Origin: CAJQQK01 sp051010015
GTDB lineage: Bacteria > Pseudomonadota > Alphaproteobacteria > Rhizobiales > Hyphomicrobiaceae
NCBI GenBank assembly: GCA_051010015.1
Contig: JBPCVZ010000464.1
Span: 1-9,321 of the forward strand
Length of the DNA stretch: 9,321 nucleotides
Direction: 5' to 3'
The notes under the pieces are model-generated. The model was not told the DNA's origin. It worked only from the letters and a program-made list of their open reading frames with translations, and searched no databases. Of this stretch, positions 6,556 through 9,321 are shown piece after piece. Numbering within the stretch: position 1 is the first letter of the stretch; each line of letters begins with the position of its first letter. A program made the translations under genes and the position numbers.

Positions 6556-7209
6556 ATGAAAGATTCAAATGACACGGCCGGCCCCGATCGTCAGGTGGAC
6601 AGTAAGTCGTCGGCATCAGAGCGACCGCGTCGGCGCAAATCCTCCGCGTCACGCAAGTCGCTTGCGCTTGGAACGATTGCCGTGGCCGGTCTAACGGTTG
6701 CGGCCTGCGATGACAGTCCCGACACGAGCCAGGTCTTCAAGAGCGTCTCGGATTGCCGCAAGTCTGGTTACAGTGAGTTCGTTTGTGACAAGGAGTTCGG
6801 CGAAGCCGTTTCGCGGCACGCCAAGACGGCACCACGGTTCAAGACCAGCGATGAGTGCGAAAAGCAGTTCGGCGCGAACAAGTGCATGGTGCACTCGACG
6901 CCGGTGACAAGCGGCAATGCGACAACGTCGTCGAACTTCTATACGCCGCTGCTGACCGGTTTTCTTGTCTCGCAGGCGCTGCAGAGCATTCGCTCACCCT
7001 ATGATTACTACAACTACCGCTCGTCGTATCCGGGCTATTATTCGACGCCGATCTATCGCGATCGCGGTGGGCGCACGGTAACGCGCGTGCGCACAGGCAC
7101 GGGCACGTCGGCAAAGACGGTGTCGCGGCCGGTCAACGTCAATACCCGCACGGTGACGCGGCGCGGCTTCGGCGGACGCTCGTATTCGAGGCGCGGCTGG
7201 GGCGGCTGA
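6556..7209 (+). CDS. DUF1190 family lipoprotein-like protein (YjfM/YgiB-like)
   Basis: This encodes 217 residues. ATG 6556 is preferred over an in-frame GTG at 6547 because GAGGTGG (6544-6550), which overlaps the DUF350 stop, sits 5 bases before it. After an unusually long basic N-region (residues 1-35, with RPRRRK) comes a hydrophobic stretch ending VAAC, a lipobox-like site with Cys51. Asp52 and Asp53 follow; Asp at +2 favours inner-membrane retention in E. coli. The exported part has four further cysteines (67, 77, 101, 110) that could form two disulfides. Then come a Tyr-rich segment (149-167: SPYDYYNY...YPGYY) and a Thr/Arg-rich low-complexity region. The C-terminus is Gly-rich, RRGFGGRSYSRRGWGG. 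In E. coli the homologues YjfM and YgiB are each encoded next to an ATP-grasp protein (YjfC, YgiC), as here, making this the best candidate substrate or partner of the next gene. Confidence 0.86.
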   Translation: MKDSNDTAGPDRQVDSKSSASERPRRRKSSASRKSLALGTIAVAGLTVAACDDSPDTSQVFKSVSDCRKSGYSEFVCDKEFGEAVSRHAKTAPRFKTSDECEKQFGANKCMVHSTPVTSGNATTSSNFYTPLLTGFLVSQALQSIRSPYDYYNYRSSYPGYYSTPIYRDRGGRTVTRVRTGTGTSAKTVSRPVNVNTRTVTRRGFGGRSYSRRGWGG

Positions 7210-7248
7210 TCGCACGTCCGCGGCGGCGGCAAGCAAAGGCGGCACGCA

Positions 7249-8403
7249 ATGAAGCGCATGACGCTGGCTGAGCGGGACGGGTGGCGCGACATCGCGCGCG
7301 ACGTTGGCTTCGGCTTTCACGAGATGTATGGCGAGCCCTACTGGACCGACGGGGCGGCCTACGCTTTTTCGCTCGAGCAGATCGAGCGCGACATCGAGGA
7401 CCCGAGCCAGGCGTTGCACAACATGTGCATCGACCTGGTGGCCGATGTGGTTAAGAACGACGAGACGCTGGCGCGTCTCGATATTCCCGAGGCGCACCGT
7501 GACTTGGTGCGCGACAGCTGGACGGCCGGCGACCGGCACATCTATGGCCGGTTTGATTTCGCCTATGACGGGACGGGCCCGGCCAAACTGCTCGAATACA
7601 ATGCCGACACGCCGACGTCGATTTTCGAAGCCGCGTTTTTCCAGCACAACTGGCTGATCGACCAGATCGAGGCGGGCCGCCTGCCCGAGGGCACCGATCA
7701 GTACAATTTCCTGCAGGAAAGCCTTGTCGAGGCGTTCGGCCGGTTTCCAACGGACGCGATCTTTCATTTCGCGTGCTGGACGGAAAGCGACGAGGACAAG
7801 GGCACGGCGGCCTATCTGATGGATTGCGCCGTGCAGGCCGGTCATCGCGTGCAGCTGATCGACATCCAGGAGATCGGGGTCGATGCGCAGGGGCGCTTTA
7901 CCGACAAGGAAGATCGCACGATCGACCAGTGCTTCAAGCTCTACCCCTGGGAGGACATGCTGCGCGAGCCGTTCGCGAACCACCTGAAGGCTGGTGTGTT
8001 CGTCGAGCCGGCATGGAAGGCGATCCTGTCGAACAAGGCGTTCCTGCCACTGCTGTGGGACCAGCATCCGGACCATCCGAACCTATTGCCGTCGTTCTTC
8101 GAGGATGATCCGCGAGCAGGCGATCTCGAACATGCTGTCCTAAAACCGTTCTTTTCGCGCGAAGGGGAGAACGTGACGATCCGCGAGGGTGCGGCGATCG
8201 TCGAGCAAAGCGAGGGCGACTACGGCGGCACGCCGCGCATCGTGCAGGCCTTTGCGCCGCTGTTTCAGGCCGGTGACCAGCATGCCGTGCTTGGCTCGTG
8301 GGTGGTCGGCGACCGCGCCTGCGGGCTTGGCGTGCGCGAAGACAGCTCGCGGATTACGCGCGATCTGTCGCGGTTCGTGCCACACATTATCGTGGACGGG
8401 TAA
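7249..8403 (+). CDS. glutathionylspermidine-synthase-type ATP-grasp ligase (YjfC/YgiC-like)
   Basis: This encodes 384 residues, full length for the YgiC/YjfC group, with no amidase domain such as E. coli GspSA carries at its N-terminus. ATG 7249 has AAGG 9 bases upstream; ATG 7258 is an alternative. Landmarks in order are FHEMYGEPYW (23-32), RFDFAYDGTGPAKLLEYNADTPTS (101-124), FKLYPWEDMLRE (229-240), EPAWKAILSNKAFLPLLW (253-270), KPFFSREGENV (299-309) and GVREDSSRITRDLSRFVPH (361-379). R101, D103, E116 and N118 match the pattern I recall for substrate and metal/ATP residues in GspS. The family forms amide bonds using ATP; true glutathionylspermidine synthesis has not been shown for this subgroup to my knowledge. 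The protein is cytosolic. It is the last gene of the five-gene plus-strand operon, 39 bases after the DUF1190 gene. Overall similarity to E. coli YgiC, recalled from memory, is extensive. Confidence 0.93.
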   Translation: MKRMTLAERDGWRDIARDVGFGFHEMYGEPYWTDGAAYAFSLEQIERDIEDPSQALHNMCIDLVADVVKNDETLARLDIPEAHRDLVRDSWTAGDRHIYGRFDFAYDGTGPAKLLEYNADTPTSIFEAAFFQHNWLIDQIEAGRLPEGTDQYNFLQESLVEAFGRFPTDAIFHFACWTESDEDKGTAAYLMDCAVQAGHRVQLIDIQEIGVDAQGRFTDKEDRTIDQCFKLYPWEDMLREPFANHLKAGVFVEPAWKAILSNKAFLPLLWDQHPDHPNLLPSFFEDDPRAGDLEHAVLKPFFSREGENVTIREGAAIVEQSEGDYGGTPRIVQAFAPLFQAGDQHAVLGSWVVGDRACGLGVREDSSRITRDLSRFVPHIIVDG

Positions 8404-8404
8404 T

Positions 8405-8555
8405 GCGCTTCGCGCGTGGGGCTGCCGCCCCCGTAACGGGTACGGGGCAGGCCCATCACCCCGCCAATGGAGGAGACCTCCCGGACCCACCCTTTATTGA
8501 AGACTGGAGGGTCTGGGAGGCTGCGCCTCCCAGCAGGGTGCGGGACGGGTCCCGC
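8405..8555. repeat. hairpin-rich convergent intergenic region, possible dispersed palindromic repeat and terminator
   Basis: At least five inverted repeats fill this gap between the ligase and thiolase genes. These are GCGC/GCGC (8405-8408, 8412-8415); CCCCGTA (8429-8435) with TACGGGG (8441-8447); CCTCCCGGACCC (8477-8488) with GGGTCTGGGAGG (8509-8520), 12 bp with one G-U pair; CTGGGAGGC (8513-8521) with GCCTCCCAG (8525-8533), 9 bp with loop TGC; and GCGGGA (8540-8545) with TCCCGC (8550-8555). The third and fourth share an arm and are mutually exclusive. No T-tract follows, so Rho-independent termination would be non-canonical. GC-rich elements of this style recur between genes in alphaproteobacteria, but only one copy is visible here. 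Confidence 0.6.
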
Positions 8556-8564
8556 TCGCGCCGA

Positions 8565-9321
8565 TCAGGCGCGACCGAGCACGGTGATACAGCAGGTCGC
8601 TTCCTCGATGCCGTAAATGCCGCCGCCGTTTTCCGCGATGGCATGGCGGGCGCCGTCGACCTGGCGGTCGCCGGCTTCACCGCGCAATTGCGTTGTGAGT
8701 TCGTAGATCTGGCCGAGGCCGGTGGCGCCGATCGGATGGCCTTTGGATTCGAGCCCGCCCGACGGGTTGACCGGGATGCGCCCGCCAAGGCGCGTGTCGC
8801 CGTCCTCGGCGAGACGGCCACCGTCGCCGAAGGCGCAGAAGCCGAGGTTTTCGGTCTGCGTGATCTCACCCATGGCGGTGGCGTCATGGACCTCGGCGAC
8901 ATCGATTGTGTCCGGGCCGATGCCGGCCTGCTCGTAGGCCTGTTTCGCGGTGCGCCGTGTGATATGGTTTTCGAGGTCTTCGGGCGCGCGCTCGATGCCG
9001 GTGCCCATGACGGAGGCGAGCACGCGGACCGCACGGGTCTTGTCGAAGCGATCGAGCGCGCTCTTCGAGCAGACGATTGCCGCCGCGGCGCCATCTGAAA
9101 TCGGCGAGCACATCGGCAGCGTCAGCGGCCAGGCAATACGACGTGCCGCCAGCACGTCATCGATCGAGGCTTCGAACCGGAACTGTGATTTCGAATTGTG
9201 CGTCGAGTGCCAATGGTTCTTCGAGGAGACGGCGGCGAGTTGGCGTTCGGTGAGGCCGAACATTTTCATGTGCTGCTTGGCAAAGCAGGCGTAGATGTCC
9301 ATGAACGGACTGCGCTGGCGA
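8565..9321 (-). CDS. thiolase / SCP-x-like acyltransferase, C-terminal part (5' end outside the window)
   Basis: The frame is open to the window edge. An internal Met at 9302 is preceded in frame by RQRSPF, giving SPFMDIYACFAKQHM, an internal thiolase sequence, so about 250 C-terminal residues of a roughly 390-residue protein are present. The N-terminal half with the nucleophilic Cys is missing from the window. Counting from Met 9302, CSPISDGAAAAIV (65-77), EVHDATAMGE (137-146), VNPSGGLESKGHPIGATGLGQI (178-199) and NGGGIYGIEEA (225-235) place it in the thiolase/SCP2-thiolase family, which condenses or cleaves acyl-CoA. The GHP histidine is present. The NEAF/HDCF position reads HDAT and the usual C-terminal CxG reads NGGG, so both second-cysteine options are absent. 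Enzymatic class and substrate are uncertain. It converges with the yjf-like operon and is probably functionally unrelated to it. Confidence 0.88.
   Translation of the reverse strand, partial: RQRSPFMDIYACFAKQHMKMFGLTERQLAAVSSKNHWHSTHNSKSQFRFEASIDDVLAARRIAWPLTLPMCSPISDGAAAAIVCSKSALDRFDKTRAVRVLASVMGTGIERAPEDLENHITRRTAKQAYEQAGIGPDTIDVAEVHDATAMGEITQTENLGFCAFGDGGRLAEDGDTRLGGRIPVNPSGGLESKGHPIGATGLGQIYELTTQLRGEAGDRQVDGARHAIAENGGGIYGIEEATCCITVLGRA

Noticed and set aside
6994..8076. 360-codon minus-strand open frame opposite the DUF1190 and ligase genes
   Set aside because: It lies antisense to two well-supported genes, shows no domain, and has shadow-type composition.
7249..8403. Assignment as a genuine glutathionylspermidine synthase/amidase (gss)
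   Set aside because: It has only the synthetase-type domain and clusters with yjf-type genes; the substrate is unproven for this subgroup.
8298..9098. 266-codon plus-strand open frame running from the ligase end into the thiolase region
   Set aside because: It crosses the hairpin-rich intergenic DNA and is antisense to conserved thiolase motifs.

Overview
The window is GC-rich and densely coded, with strong third-position G/C bias. It looks chromosomal and proteobacterial, most likely alphaproteobacterial, judging from codon use, protein families and GC-rich palindromic intergenic DNA. That placement is inference; no marker gene is present. I see no RNA gene, transposase, phage gene or CRISPR array, and no gene-free stretch over 300 bases (the largest gap is 228 bases).

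Left part (1-2822), probably small-molecule metabolism. A minus-strand pair encodes a MmgE/PrpD-family protein (446-1813) followed 34 bases later by an alpha/beta hydrolase resembling arylformamidases, cut by the window edge. Divergent from them is an NMT1/THI5-like solute-binding protein (1929-2822) that has no signal peptide. The substrate cannot be named.

Centre (2839-8403), the main interest. Seven genes match the families of the E. coli yjfI-yjfJ-yjfK-yjfL-yjfM-yjfC cluster, plus a two-TM potassium channel. Two lie on the minus strand: DUF2170 (YjfI-like), then PspA/IM30 (YjfJ-like), overlapping by 4 bases. Five lie on the plus strand: K+ channel with a cytosolic RCK-type module, DUF2491 (YjfK-like, 4-base overlap), DUF350 (YjfL-like, four TM segments), DUF1190 lipoprotein-like protein (YjfM-like), and a glutathionylspermidine-synthase-type ATP-grasp ligase (YjfC/YgiC-like). 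The two arms share a 228-base divergent region containing a plausible promoter and a nested direct/inverted repeat. My working model is an envelope-maintenance module: an ESCRT-III-type coat protein and an ion channel, with membrane and lipoprotein partners and a peptide-bond-forming ligase whose substrate may be the Gly-rich tail of the DUF1190 protein. The families are real and the co-localisation is directly visible; the mechanism is inferred.

Right part (8404-9321). A 161-base convergent intergenic region packed with GC-rich hairpins separates the module from the C-terminal part of a thiolase/SCP-x-like protein on the minus strand, which runs off the window and lacks the usual C-terminal catalytic residues.
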